Numbered from the stretch's first letter, positions 36,300-45,996 are shown. The stretch is 64,000 nt of DNA from Chryseobacterium sp. H1D6B (GCF_029892445.1 NZ_JARXVJ010000001.1:1302001-1366000); one strand, 5' to 3'. The notes: generated from the sequence alone by a model not told the origin. A program made the numbers and translations.

Positions 36300-37505
36300 A
36301 TGAAGAAAAAACACCACCCGAAAAAGAAACCTGGATTCTTTAAAAAATGGTCTGCCAAGCTGCATTTGTGGTTCGGTTTAGGCATTGGTATCCTGATTTT
36401 TATAATATCCATTACTGGTGCTCTGTATGTTTTTAAAGATGAAATTGAAAACTTTACCAGAAAAGATGTGATCTACCACAATGAAGAAAACATTGACAAA
36501 AAACAAATTCTTCCTATACGGGTTTTAGAAAAATCTGTAGTAGAACAGGTAAAAGAAAAATACCCTGTCCATTGGGTGAATATCCCCATCGACAAAAAAA
36601 TGTCCTATGTATTCTACTGGTATGAGCACAATACAAAAGGCTGGAATTATTTCAATGAATTCCCTATTTATAAAGCCGCTTACGTTAATCCTTACAATGG
36701 AAAAGTACTGCGGGTGTATGATGAAAAGAACGGCTTTTTTAACATCGTAAAAATGATCCACTGGAGCTTCCTGCTGAAGCAGGACTGGGGATCCTATGTG
36801 GTGGGAATTCCCGTCATCATCTTTGTTCTCATGCTCATAACAGGAATTGTTTTATGGTGGCCTAAAAATAAAGCAGCAAGAAAGCAGCGTTTCTCCTTCA
36901 AATGGAAAAACATTAAAAGCTGGAAAAGAAAAAATTATGACCTTCATAATATCCTCGGTTTTTATGCTTCAATTTTTGCTCTTATCCTTTCTATAACAGG
37001 ACTTTTCTATGCATTCTTTATTGTACAGGCGACCATCTATGTTATTTTCTCAGGAACTACAGTCTATCCGGATTTCTCAAGTATCAAAACAAAAGCGCCG
37101 ATAGAGTTAAGAACTGAAGGTACTTTAGACAAGATAAGCAATACAGTAAAGCAGAAATATCCTGATGCCTTTGGATTTGCTATAGACTTGGGACATGAAC
37201 ATATGGATTACCATGAACATCCCAATTTTGAAGTGTATGTAAAACATCTCTCCTATTCTTATCACAAAAGCAGCAGTCTCATTTTTGATGAAAACTCTGG
37301 AGAGCTACTGCATACCCACGATCCGAAAGATAAAAACTTCGGAGAAAAAGTAGTCGGTGCCAATTATGATATCCACGTAGGAGCTATTTTAGGACTTCCT
37401 ACGAAGATCATTGCTTTTATTGCCAGTTTAATCTGTGCTTCACTTCCGGTAACAGGATTTCTGGTTTGGTGGGGAAGAAGAAAAAAAACAAAAAAAACAG
37501 CTTAA
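36300..37505 (+). CDS. PepSY-associated membrane protein, paralogue of the 32.9 kb gene
   Basis: A 401-residue inner-membrane protein with the same plan as the upstream PepSY protein: a basic His-bearing N-terminus (MKKKHHPKKKPGFF), four main membrane segments, and the histidine landmarks HLWFG, IHWSFL, YDLHNILGFY and NYDIHVGA. It also carries a His-rich periplasmic stretch, GHEHMDYHEHP near residue 300, which the paralogue lacks. This could bind metal. It ends the iron operon; no clear terminator was found in the 85 bases before the ROK gene. Confidence 0.82.
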   Translation: MKKKHHPKKKPGFFKKWSAKLHLWFGLGIGILIFIISITGALYVFKDEIENFTRKDVIYHNEENIDKKQILPIRVLEKSVVEQVKEKYPVHWVNIPIDKKMSYVFYWYEHNTKGWNYFNEFPIYKAAYVNPYNGKVLRVYDEKNGFFNIVKMIHWSFLLKQDWGSYVVGIPVIIFVLMLITGIVLWWPKNKAARKQRFSFKWKNIKSWKRKNYDLHNILGFYASIFALILSITGLFYAFFIVQATIYVIFSGTTVYPDFSSIKTKAPIELRTEGTLDKISNTVKQKYPDAFGFAIDLGHEHMDYHEHPNFEVYVKHLSYSYHKSSSLIFDENSGELLHTHDPKDKNFGEKVVGANYDIHVGAILGLPTKIIAFIASLICASLPVTGFLVWWGRRKKTKKTA

Positions 37506-37590
37506 AAACTTTTTTAAATAAATACTTTGTTAATAATCCATTAATACAATCTTTTTTATAATTTTAGACCTTTAGAATTTAAGAATAGAA

Positions 37591-38559
37591 ATGTCATTAA
37601 TAGATTTATCAAAACATGTTGCCCTAGGAATTGATATAGGAGGAACTAATACAAAATTCGGCGTTGTAAACCACCGTGGTGAAGTTCTTGAAAAAGGAAA
37701 CATCAAAACAGACGAATACGAAAAAGTTGAAGATTTTATCGAAGCTTTATACGAAAAAGTTCATCCATTAATCGAAAAATACGGCAATGAAAAAAACTTC
37801 GATGGAATTGGAGTAGGTGCCCCTAACGGCAATTATTATACAGGAACCATCGAACAGGCTCCCAATCTTCCTTGGAAAGGAGTCGTTCCTTTTGGAGAAT
37901 TAATGACGGCTAAATTCAATATGCCGTGTACCATCACCAATGATGCTAATGCGGCCGCTTTTGGTGAAATGCTTTTTGGAGCAGCCCGCGGTATGAAAGA
38001 TTTCATTATGATCACTCTGGGAACAGGGGTGGGAAGCGGCATCGTAGCCAGCGGAAAATTGATCTACGGACATGACGGTTTTGCAGGAGAATTAGGACAT
38101 ACTATTGTAAAACCGGGAGGCAGAAAACATTGGAGTACAGGTTCTGAAGGAAGTTTAGAAGCGTATGCATCCGCAACCGGAATTGCAATCACAGCGAAAA
38201 AAATGAAAGCAGAATTTCCTGAATCTATGCTTAATCAATATCCTGAAGATGAAATTAATTCTAAAACAGTTCATGAATGTGCATTGAAGGGAGACCCGAT
38301 AGCCATTGAAGTATTCAGATATACTGGACAGAAATTAGGAGAGGCTTTAGCCAATTTTGTAATGTTCTCTTCACCAGAGGCTATTTTATTATTCGGAGGA
38401 GTGATTAAAGCTGGAGATTTTATCTTAAAGCCTGCCAAACTTCACATGGAAAGAAATCTTCTTCCAATTTTTAGAAATAAAGTAAAATTGGTATTTAGTG
38501 AACTTGACGAAGCAGATGCTGCAATCTTAGGAGCAAGCGCTTTAGTCTGGGAAAAATAA
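37591..38559 (+). CDS. ROK-family sugar kinase (glucokinase-like)
   Basis: A 322-residue cytosolic kinase of the ROK type that phosphorylates glucose or related sugars. The phosphate motif is LGIDIGGTNTKFG near residue 11. ITNDANAAAFGE carries the catalytic aspartate, and TLGTGVGSGIV and FGGVIKAGD follow. The usual zinc-binding CxCGxxGCxE motif is replaced by GGRKHWSTGSEGSLEAYAS, with no cysteine, while the preceding GHTIV histidine is kept. The fold may thus be stabilised differently. It stands alone between the iron operon and msrA and ends at a strong terminator. Confidence 0.85.
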   Translation: MSLIDLSKHVALGIDIGGTNTKFGVVNHRGEVLEKGNIKTDEYEKVEDFIEALYEKVHPLIEKYGNEKNFDGIGVGAPNGNYYTGTIEQAPNLPWKGVVPFGELMTAKFNMPCTITNDANAAAFGEMLFGAARGMKDFIMITLGTGVGSGIVASGKLIYGHDGFAGELGHTIVKPGGRKHWSTGSEGSLEAYASATGIAITAKKMKAEFPESMLNQYPEDEINSKTVHECALKGDPIAIEVFRYTGQKLGEALANFVMFSSPEAILLFGGVIKAGDFILKPAKLHMERNLLPIFRNKVKLVFSELDEADAAILGASALVWEK

Positions 38560-38583
38560 TTACAATTTTACATCAAAATACAG

Positions 38584-38616
38584 AACACATCATTTTTTAA
38601 TGGTGTGTTTTTTTTA
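38584..38616 (+). terminator. Terminator after the ROK gene
   Basis: An 11-bp stem with one wobble pair (AACACATCATT, 38584-38594, with AATGGTGTGTT, 38599-38609) is followed by eight Ts. Confidence 0.8.
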
Positions 38617-38853
38617 ATCTACCCGTGAAGATAACCGCCCAGCTTAGCCAAATCAACTTGTTGTTTCAACTTTGATGCCTTAAAAATAATATTTGCGTGA
38701 GAAAACCCCACGTATCTGACAGATTTACACTGATATCCAGATTTAATTTTTGTAATTATTTGTAAAATCTATTTGTGTGATCTATCTTTAAAAATGGTGT
38801 ATTTTTTGTTATCTAGACCGAGGTAATTCAATACAAAATAAAAAAGTTTTTCT

Positions 38854-38861
38854 TACTTTTG
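38854..38861 (+). promoter_or_regulatory. -7 element of msrA (TACTTTTG)
   Basis: An exact TAnnTTTG match, leaving a leader of about 65 bases before msrA. Confidence 0.5.
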
Positions 38862-38928
38862 ATCAGCTTTTCTCCATTCATCTAATGCTTCAAAAGAGAA
38901 AACATTTAAATAAAACAATCAATCTACA

Positions 38929-39483
38929 ATGGATAAAAATAATTTAGAAAAGATCACTTTCGGCGGCGGATGTTTCTGGTGTGTTGAAAGTTGTTTTAAT
39001 ATGCTGAAAGGAGTAGATTCTGCAGTTTCAGGATACTCCGGCGGGCACAAAGACAACCCGACCTATGAGGAAGTATGTACCGGAGAAACCGGCCATGCAG
39101 AAGTGGTACAGATCACTTATGATCCAAGTATAATTTCTTACGGACAGCTGATGGATGTATTTTTCTTCCTTCACGATCCTACACAGCTGAACAGACAGGG
39201 GAATGATATCGGCACACAGTACCGTTCAGTTATTTATTATAAAGATGATGCTGAAAGACAAAAAGCTGAAGAAGCAATCAAAAAGTCTGAAGCTTCAGGA
39301 AAGTGGGCGGGACAATATGTTACAGAAGTGACTAAACTTGATACATTCTGGCCTGCAGAACAGTACCATCAAGGATATTACAATGAAAACCTTACACAGC
39401 CTTACTGCAGTGCTGTAGTCGGCCCGAAAATCCAAAAATTCAAAAAACATTTCGGAGAACTGGGAATGCTGAATGCAGAATAG
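38929..39483 (+). CDS. msrA: Peptide-methionine (S)-S-oxide reductase
   Basis: A 184-residue MsrA that repairs oxidised methionine. The catalytic motif is GGGCFWC with the nucleophile Cys15. [27 protein letters not shown] and [12 protein letters not shown] follow, the latter with the active-site tyrosines. A recycling cysteine is present near the C-terminus (YCSAVVGPK). No signal peptide, so cytosolic. It is monocistronic, with its own promoter and a long intergenic space around it. Confidence 0.95.
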   Translation: MDKNNLEKITFGGGCFWCVESCFNMLKGVDSAVSGYSGGHKDNPTYEEVCTGETGHAEVVQITYDPSIISYGQLMDVFFFLHDPTQLNRQGNDIGTQYRSVIYYKDDAERQKAEEAIKKSEASGKWAGQYVTEVTKLDTFWPAEQYHQGYYNENLTQPYCSAVVGPKIQKFKKHFGELGMLNAE

Positions 39484-39637
39484 TTTTTAAGAATATAAGC
39501 ATGTAATTTGTAATCTTATAAGATCACAGATTCATTGTTTAGATTCCTGCTGAATGACAACTGGACGAATATAAAACATCAGTTTTTCAGTGAGTTTAAT
39601 CTTCTATGAAAAATGGTTTCTAATGAGTTCAAAATAC

Positions 39638-39667
39638 AAAAGTGAAGAGAAAAATCTCTTCGCTTTT
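39638..39667 (-). terminator. Terminator of the susC-susD operon
   Basis: A 13-bp stem with one wobble pair (39638-39650 with 39655-39667) lies downstream of the minus-strand susD-like gene. T-rich flanks are present. Confidence 0.7.
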
Positions 39668-39702
39668 GTTTGCAAAAAATAATTGTTAATATGAAGAAAA
39701 AA

Positions 39703-41463
39703 TTAGTATCCAGGATTTTGTGTAAAATCTTTTGATGCATCAAGCGTTGCCTGAGGAATCGGGAAAATTCTTCTGTAAGGCTGGGAAGCAGGCTTTGCCG
39801 TCCCCGGAAGATCAAATTTATTGAACCTGATCATTGCTTTTCTTCTGTACATCTCCCAATACAATTCGTATCCAGATTCTTTATACAGAGTATCAGCATT
39901 CAAAGAAGTGATCATAACGCCCGGCGCATTGTTAAATAAAGCTTCACGGCTTCTGCTTGTTCTCAGTTTATTAACATCAGCTAAAGCAGCTCCTACATTT
40001 CCGCTTCTGAAAAATGCTTCCGCTCTCATCATATAGATCGTTCCTAGTCTGTACAACGGCACGTCCATTCCGCTTGTTCCGTTATTTGCGTAACCGGGGT
40101 CAAATTCAAATTTGAAGTTTCTTACTCCTCTGTTGATCTGGGCCTGTGTAAATACAGATTCTGAAGGATTATCAAAATTCAGTTCAGGCGTGAAATCTGC
40201 TGCAAGTGTCGGCGTTTTTTCTGTGAATAATTTATATACTTTAATTCTTCCGTCTGCTGTCATATCGAAGTTTCCATTCGAAAGAATTTTAGGACCATAC
40301 TGCTGCCCCACCTGTAAGCCTCTGTTGAAATGAAACCAAGGCTTCCCTGTTCCTTCCACTTTGCTTGTTGATGGTACGCTTACATCTGTTCCGTCATTTC
40401 TGAACCAGGTTCCGTCTTCATACTGGTAGTTTCTTTGGAATCGGGGGTCATCATGATTTCCGTTCCAAGAATAATAGAATTCCGGGGTGATACAAGACGC
40501 GTTCGTTCCTCTGTTATCTGGTGAAGGTTTCTGTATTCTTTCCATTGACATGTAAGCAAGATCATTGTCAGCATTTCTGGTTGAGTTTTTCTTCTGAACA
40601 ATCGTGAAAATCATTTCCTTGCTTGTATCATTGTTGATATCAAAATTGTGGAAATAATTGGACTCTAAGCTAAAAAGAGGACTGTTAATCAACAAATTAG
40701 AATATTGAATCACTTTATCCATATCAGTTCCGCCTCCATTCACAGCCTGTTCTGTAAAATTAAATGTACCTGCTGTTTTATTCTTCAAAACAGCTCTGTT
40801 TAAATACATATCTGCCAATAAAGCATATGCCGCCTGTTTTGTAAATCTTCCAGCATGGGTGTTTTGAGTTTTAATATCAGCTAAGTTTGGGATAAGTCCT
40901 TCCACTTCAGTGATTAAAGCATCAATCGTAGTTTCCGCTTTTCTGATCTCAATAGGTGCATTGATATTATCCGGATCTCTGTAAGGAGCCTGGCCAAACA
41001 AATCAATCGTTGTATAAGTATAATAAGCCAGTAATCCTTTTGCTTCCGCTAAAAATAAAGTTTTATTGTTTCCGTTACTTTTATTAATACTTGCGATTGC
41101 CGTTAAAGACTTTGTAATCCCAAAGTTCAGCTGGTTCCAAGTTGTTTTTACAACATCACTGTTTGCATCCCACGTGAATTCATGCATTGCTCTCCATTTT
41201 CCACCATCTCCCCAGTCACTTCCTCTTGTCGGAAGCAATGCTTCGTCAGTAGAATATTCCTGTAAAGCAAAAACACTTCCATGATCTACAAAAGTTCCGT
41301 CACCCAGCTGTCCGTAAGCTGCGGCCAAGGCACTTTCAGGATCTGCATTTTCAGAACCCAACACCTCATCCATCACTTTTTCATCCAGGTTTGTACATCC
41401 AATTAAAGACAATGCAAAAACGGATAAAACGATTTTATTAATATTTAAAAAATTAGATTTCAT
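39703..41463 (-). CDS. SusD/RagB-family outer-membrane lipoprotein
   Basis: A 586-residue surface lipoprotein that captures a nutrient and forms the lid on its SusC partner. The signal ends in the lipobox LIGC (Cys23). SusD features are TPR-like helices in the N-terminal half (SALAAAYGQLGDG, AEAKGLLAYYTYTTIDLFGQAPY). The C-terminal RagB/SusD part shows YRLGTIYMMRAEAFFRSG, ADVNKLRTSR and YELYWEMYRRKAMIRF, ending IPQATLDASKDFTQNPGY. It lies 18 bases downstream of the SusC-like gene. The substrate class cannot be read from the protein; the neighbours are phosphoesterases, not glycosidases. Confidence 0.92.
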   Translation of the reverse strand: MKSNFLNINKIVLSVFALSLIGCTNLDEKVMDEVLGSENADPESALAAAYGQLGDGTFVDHGSVFALQEYSTDEALLPTRGSDWGDGGKWRAMHEFTWDANSDVVKTTWNQLNFGITKSLTAIASINKSNGNNKTLFLAEAKGLLAYYTYTTIDLFGQAPYRDPDNINAPIEIRKAETTIDALITEVEGLIPNLADIKTQNTHAGRFTKQAAYALLADMYLNRAVLKNKTAGTFNFTEQAVNGGGTDMDKVIQYSNLLINSPLFSLESNYFHNFDINNDTSKEMIFTIVQKKNSTRNADNDLAYMSMERIQKPSPDNRGTNASCITPEFYYSWNGNHDDPRFQRNYQYEDGTWFRNDGTDVSVPSTSKVEGTGKPWFHFNRGLQVGQQYGPKILSNGNFDMTADGRIKVYKLFTEKTPTLAADFTPELNFDNPSESVFTQAQINRGVRNFKFEFDPGYANNGTSGMDVPLYRLGTIYMMRAEAFFRSGNVGAALADVNKLRTSRSREALFNNAPGVMITSLNADTLYKESGYELYWEMYRRKAMIRFNKFDLPGTAKPASQPYRRIFPIPQATLDASKDFTQNPGY

Positions 41464-41481
41464 GATTTCTTTTAACTTAAA

Positions 41482-44400
41482 TTAAAATTTAACAGTTGCT
41501 CCCAAAATGAAAGTTTTCGCAGACGGATAAGTCGTGTAGTCAATTCCCAGCGATTGGTTTCCGCCGACCTGTTTGTTGGTGTCAACAAGCGGATCGTAAC
41601 CTGTATAGCTGGTAATTGTAAATAAATTCTGTGCACTTACATAAAGGTTTATGCTTCTTAAGAATTTCAGCTGGTTGATATCAAAAGTATATCCCAATCT
41701 CACATTGTTAAGACGGATAAAGTCTGATTTTTCAAGATATAAAGAAGATAATTGTGGCTGGTTTGTGAAACTTGCTCCTGAATCATAGAAGTTTTTCAAA
41801 ACGTTCCTGTCTGAAGCTAGGTTGTTGATATTTAAATCCAGTGCTGTATTATTCACTAAATATCCTCCGGTTTGCCCGATGAAAGAGAAGGCAAAATCAA
41901 ACTTCTTATATTTCATGTAAGAATTGATCCCGAAAGTGAAATTTGGAATGGCCCCTTCAAAAATCTTTCTGTCATTCGGACCGATCTTTCCATCACCGTC
42001 TACATCTTCATAGATGTATTTTCCATTGGCATCAACTCCTAAGTAATGCAGCATAAAGAAAGATCCGGCTTCATATCCGTTTCTGTAGATATTCGCTGTA
42101 ACTCCTGAAAGGCCAGGGCCTGAAACTTCGCCTGAATAAATTGCTGAAACCGGAAGGTTCTTTACAACGTTATTTACCGTTGTTCCGTTTACATCCATTG
42201 TCCAGGTGAAATTTTCATTTTTGATAATTTCTGAACCTAAAGTAAATTCAAATCCTTTATTAACAATCTGTGCATCAACATTTTTCCAGATTGTACTTGT
42301 AGGACTTAATGGCCCGGAAGGAATATTTAAGATAGGATCTTTCGTTGTCTTATTGTAATATTCTAATGATCCGTACAGTTTGTTTTTCCATAAGCTGAAA
42401 TCTGCACCAATATTGGTCTGCTCTACAACTTCCCATTTCAGATCAGGATTCGGCGTTCTGTTGACCAGAACCCCATTGACCAGATTTAAATTGTCATATA
42501 AATAATACCCTGCAGACTGTGCCAGTGAAGAACTTGCCTGGGTAATTTTGTTCGGAACTTCCTGATTCCCTGTCTGTCCCCAGCTTCCTCTTAATTTCAA
42601 TTCATTAACAATTTGAGAATCTTTCAGGAAATTTTCATTAGACATCGTCCAGCCTACTGCAACAGATGGGAAATATCCGTATTTGTTATTTAAACCAAAG
42701 CGTGTGGAACCGTCCGCTCTCAATGAAGCAGTTAATAAATATTTCTTATCAAAATTATAATTCACCCTTCCAAAATACGACTGCAGCTCGTTTTCCTGAG
42801 CATATCCGGCTGCCGGGACGATCGGCTTACCAGAATATCCCGGATTAATTTCCGGAGAAATTCCAGCTCCCTGGGCTGCAATATTTTCTAACCCAAAATA
42901 GGTTCCTGAAAATTTAAATTTCTGATAAGAAAACCCTCCTAACACATTAAAAGCATGCTTATCGAAATGGAAATCATAGGTTAAATAGTGTTCTAAAAGT
43001 ACATTTAAAGACTCCAGATTAGCCTGAACATACAATCCATTCGGGGTTCTGTCAGTAATGTTCGGATACATTGTAGTATTTCTTTCCGACATTGTTTTAT
43101 CGATCCCTAAATTGAATTTATAATTTAATCCCGGCAAAATTCTCAATGTGGCTTCTGTATTCCCTAAAACTCTGAACGTATTGGTTTTATCGCTGTAAAG
43201 GCTCAATAGATACAGCGGATTATAGTGAGCGTTCATGTTGAAGTTTGTATAATTCCCGTTTTGATCATATACAGAACGGGTAGGATTCGCCATCAAAGCA
43301 TGGATGATCACCTGGCCGTCAGACCCTGCATTTGCTCCATTGGGAATTCCGGTTTCGTTAATGTCACTTGCCGTAAGATTTAGTTTAACTTTTAATCTTT
43401 TATTATCGAAGAAAGACTCTTCTGCATTTAAACGGGCTGTGGTTCTTTTGAAACTGCTGTTCAGTACGATACCATCCTGATCCATATGAGAAATGGATGC
43501 AAAATAATTTCCTGTATCTGTAGATTTTGAGAACGATACTGAATGGTTTGATGAAACTGCATTTCTGTAAATTTCATCCTGCCAGTCTGTATTTCCACCG
43601 TGGTCATAAAGCTTATCGATTCCTGCAGCTCTATACTGATCTGCAGTTAATAAATCTAATTTTTTAATAACAGAAGAAAAGCCTAAATACGTATCATACG
43701 TAAACATCGGCTCCCCTTTTTTTCCTCTTTTTGTTGTGATCAAAACAACACCATTTGAACCTCTCGCGCCATAAATCGCAGAAGCAGAAGCGTCTTTCAA
43801 AACAGTGATCGATTCGATGTCACTTGTATTTAAAAAGTTAAGCGGGTTTTTTGCCTGTGCATTTCCTAAACCAACATTTGGCCCTGTTGCGCTCACACTT
43901 TCGTTACTCAATGGAACTCCGTCTACAACGAACAAAGGGGTACTTCCACTTCTGATCGAACCAATTCCTCTGATCGAAACATTCACTCCCGCTCCTGGCT
44001 CTCCGCTGGACTGAACAATGCGCACACCTGCAATTTTACCCTGCATAAGGTTGTCCACAGAAATGTTCATTCCTTCTTTGAACTGACTTTCCTTTAATTG
44101 GCTGACTGCTCCCGTTAAATCAGACTTTTTCTGAGAACCGTAGCCCACCAGGGTCACTTCTTCAATAGATGCTGCTTCTTTTTTTGATTTTAATTTTACA
44201 GACACTGAAGAACTTGTAATCTTCACTTTTTGTACTTCATATCCATCATAAGAGATGGATAAAGTCTGTCCTACAGAGGCTGAAATAGTAAAATTTCCTG
44301 AAGAATCGGTAACTGTTGCTGCTCCCGTTTCAACCACTGTTACTCGCGCTCCATCAATCACAGATCCTTCCTGATCCACTACGGTACCAGAAATGGTTTC

Positions 44401-44526
44401 ATTAACCTGCGAAAAAATAGAATGGCTGGTTGTAAATTCCTTCGCTTCCGCGTGATTGGCGACTAGAAAAATCAGCGCAATCGGAATTAGTTTTTTAAAT
44501 TTAAAAAAATTAATTTTGTGGTACAT
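41482..44526 (-). CDS. SusC/RagA-family TonB-linked outer-membrane transporter
   Basis: About 1014 residues. The chosen ATG at 44526 gives a good signal peptide (MYHKINFFKFKKLIPIALIF... ending AEA near residue 28). The carboxypeptidase-regulatory-like domain has ISGTVVDQEGSVIDGARVTV. The plug has GYGSQKKSDLTGAVSQL, IRGIGSIRSGSTPLFVVDG and the SusC hallmark LKDASASAIYGARGSNGVV. A large barrel ends GATVKF. An in-frame ATG at 44598 would add 24 residues ahead of the signal peptide; that stretch can fold into a hairpin, so it is more likely leader. It forms a transport pair with the SusD-like gene. Confidence 0.9.
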   Translation of the reverse strand: MYHKINFFKFKKLIPIALIFLVANHAEAKEFTTSHSIFSQVNETISGTVVDQEGSVIDGARVTVVETGAATVTDSSGNFTISASVGQTLSISYDGYEVQKVKITSSSVSVKLKSKKEAASIEEVTLVGYGSQKKSDLTGAVSQLKESQFKEGMNISVDNLMQGKIAGVRIVQSSGEPGAGVNVSIRGIGSIRSGSTPLFVVDGVPLSNESVSATGPNVGLGNAQAKNPLNFLNTSDIESITVLKDASASAIYGARGSNGVVLITTKRGKKGEPMFTYDTYLGFSSVIKKLDLLTADQYRAAGIDKLYDHGGNTDWQDEIYRNAVSSNHSVSFSKSTDTGNYFASISHMDQDGIVLNSSFKRTTARLNAEESFFDNKRLKVKLNLTASDINETGIPNGANAGSDGQVIIHALMANPTRSVYDQNGNYTNFNMNAHYNPLYLLSLYSDKTNTFRVLGNTEATLRILPGLNYKFNLGIDKTMSERNTTMYPNITDRTPNGLYVQANLESLNVLLEHYLTYDFHFDKHAFNVLGGFSYQKFKFSGTYFGLENIAAQGAGISPEINPGYSGKPIVPAAGYAQENELQSYFGRVNYNFDKKYLLTASLRADGSTRFGLNNKYGYFPSVAVGWTMSNENFLKDSQIVNELKLRGSWGQTGNQEVPNKITQASSSLAQSAGYYLYDNLNLVNGVLVNRTPNPDLKWEVVEQTNIGADFSLWKNKLYGSLEYYNKTTKDPILNIPSGPLSPTSTIWKNVDAQIVNKGFEFTLGSEIIKNENFTWTMDVNGTTVNNVVKNLPVSAIYSGEVSGPGLSGVTANIYRNGYEAGSFFMLHYLGVDANGKYIYEDVDGDGKIGPNDRKIFEGAIPNFTFGINSYMKYKKFDFAFSFIGQTGGYLVNNTALDLNINNLASDRNVLKNFYDSGASFTNQPQLSSLYLEKSDFIRLNNVRLGYTFDINQLKFLRSINLYVSAQNLFTITSYTGYDPLVDTNKQVGGNQSLGIDYTTYPSAKTFILGATVKF

Positions 44527-44848
44527 ATCATTAAGTAATTGTAATAAACATTGCTTAGTAAAAGCCGCTGTTGTTCCCGCAACAGTGGTTTTTTTCATCC
44601 TTTGGCAACCTCATTTTCGGCATACAAAGTAAATTGATTTGGCTAACATTCAGTTTAACAGAATATTATGTTAAAATCAACAAAACAATAAATATCTCAA
44701 AAAGAGAAAATATGATATAATTGATTGTCAACAGCTTATAAAAACGGTATTTCTTTTCATTTACACAATCTTAAAGAACTCTTAATACAATATGTAAAGC
44801 GGCTGGAAAAGAGACTTCCTAATTTTGCCCTACAAAAATTGATTCAAA
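44527..44848. other. Intergenic region upstream of susC-like and PI-PLC-like genes
   Basis: No gene is supported. It holds a 9-bp hairpin with one wobble pair (CCGCTGTTG, 44567-44575, with CAACAGTGG), which would sit in the susC leader. A plus-strand -7 element lies at its right end. No minus-strand TAnnTTTG match was found for susC. Confidence 0.5.
44820..44827 (+). promoter_or_regulatory. -7 element (TAATTTTG)
   Basis: An exact TAnnTTTG match 21 bases before the PI-PLC-like gene at 44849. Confidence 0.55.
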
Positions 44849-45919
44849 ATGAAAAAGACAGCTTCTGTTTTCTTATCTCTCTTTTCACTTCCTCTTTTAT
44901 GGTCACAATCAAAGAACTTAAATGATCTAAAGATCAATGAAATTCAGATCATCGGTTCGCATAACAGCTACAAAAAAGCAATCCTGCCCGAGGTTTACGA
45001 GTATTTATCCAAAAAAGACACTCTTAATTTTTTACCGAGAATTCAATATGAACATATTGCAATACCCAAACAACTGGATCTGGGACTCCGCAATCTTGAA
45101 ATTGATGTGTATGCAGACAGCAAAGGAGGAAAATATGCCCACCCGAAGATCTTAGATCTGGTAAAGACCACAGAACCGTTTGATCCAGAAGGAAAGATGA
45201 AAAATCCGGGCTACAAAATGATCCATATTACAGATATTGATTATCAGACCTGGTATTATACTTTAGAAGACTGCTTGAAAGATCTGAAAAAATGGTCTGA
45301 TGCCCATCCTGACCACGATCCTGTCTTTATTACACTTGAGCCTAAGGACGGAGAAGCCAATAGATTTGGAACAGAGCCTGAACATTACACTTCAAAATTA
45401 TTTGATGATTTAGACGGCGAACTGAAAAAATATCTTGGAAAGGATAAAATCATTACCCCTGATGATATCAAAGGAAAATACAAAACATTAAACGAAGCCG
45501 TACTTCATAAGAACTGGCCGTCAGTAAAGAATGCTAAAGGAAAATTTCTTTTCGTGTTAGATAATAACGGAGACAACAGAGATCTGTATATCAAAGGGCA
45601 CCCATCCTTAAAAGGAAGAGTGGTTTTCACCAATTCCAAACCCGGAACTGCTGAATCAGCTGTTTTATTGATGAACGAACCGAAAGATCCCGCCATTAAA
45701 GATCTGGTACAACAGGGATACATTATCCGTACCAGAGCAGATGCCGACACCATGGAAGCCAGAAAGGAAGATTACACAAGATTTGAGCAGGCGAAAGAAA
45801 GCGGTGCACAGATCATCACTACAGATTATTATTTTCCCAGCAGGCTTTTCAAATCCAGCTATAAGGTTAGTTTTGACAATAATACTTATGAAAGAAAAAA
45901 TCCGGTAACGGGAAAATAA
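44849..45919 (+). CDS. Secreted PI-PLC-like phosphodiesterase (PI-PLC-C1 type)
   Basis: A 356-residue secreted protein with a signal peptide (MKKTASVFLSLFSLPLLWSQ). The TIM-barrel of phosphatidylinositol-specific phospholipase C shows an early catalytic histidine in IIGSHNSYK, the acidic strand LRNLEIDVYADSKGG, and HPDHDPVFITLEPKDG. Late in the protein is a TRADADTMEA and ITTDYYFPS end. The layout matches the calcium-dependent PI-PLC-C1 family, which cleaves phosphoinositides or other phosphodiesters outside the cytosol. It is divergent from the SusCD pair and ends at a terminator. Confidence 0.8.
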   Translation: MKKTASVFLSLFSLPLLWSQSKNLNDLKINEIQIIGSHNSYKKAILPEVYEYLSKKDTLNFLPRIQYEHIAIPKQLDLGLRNLEIDVYADSKGGKYAHPKILDLVKTTEPFDPEGKMKNPGYKMIHITDIDYQTWYYTLEDCLKDLKKWSDAHPDHDPVFITLEPKDGEANRFGTEPEHYTSKLFDDLDGELKKYLGKDKIITPDDIKGKYKTLNEAVLHKNWPSVKNAKGKFLFVLDNNGDNRDLYIKGHPSLKGRVVFTNSKPGTAESAVLLMNEPKDPAIKDLVQQGYIIRTRADADTMEARKEDYTRFEQAKESGAQIITTDYYFPSRLFKSSYKVSFDNNTYERKNPVTGK

Positions 45920-45954
45920 ACGTATACAAATACACCAACATTAAAAGAAGAAGG

Positions 45955-45981
45955 CTGCATCATGTTTGATGCAGTTTTTTT
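45955..45981 (+). terminator. Terminator after the PI-PLC-like gene
   Basis: An 8-bp perfect stem (CTGCATCA, 45955-45962, with TGATGCAG, 45967-45974) is followed by a T run. Confidence 0.8.
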
Positions 45982-45996
45982 GCTACATATGAAAGG

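Larger units (their letters stand above)
38560..38928. other. 370-base gap: terminator, degenerate repeat, msrA promoter
   Basis: No gene is supported here. The gap holds a terminator (38584-38616) and a stretch (about 38685-38805) with GATTTACACTGAT-like and TTTGTGTGATCTAT-like arms. That stretch looks like a decayed intergenic inverted repeat. A -7 element lies near its end. Confidence 0.5.

Noticed and set aside
44567..44595. Plus-strand terminator before the PI-PLC-like gene
   Set aside because: There is a hairpin followed by Ts, but no plus-strand gene lies upstream; it more likely belongs to the susC leader.
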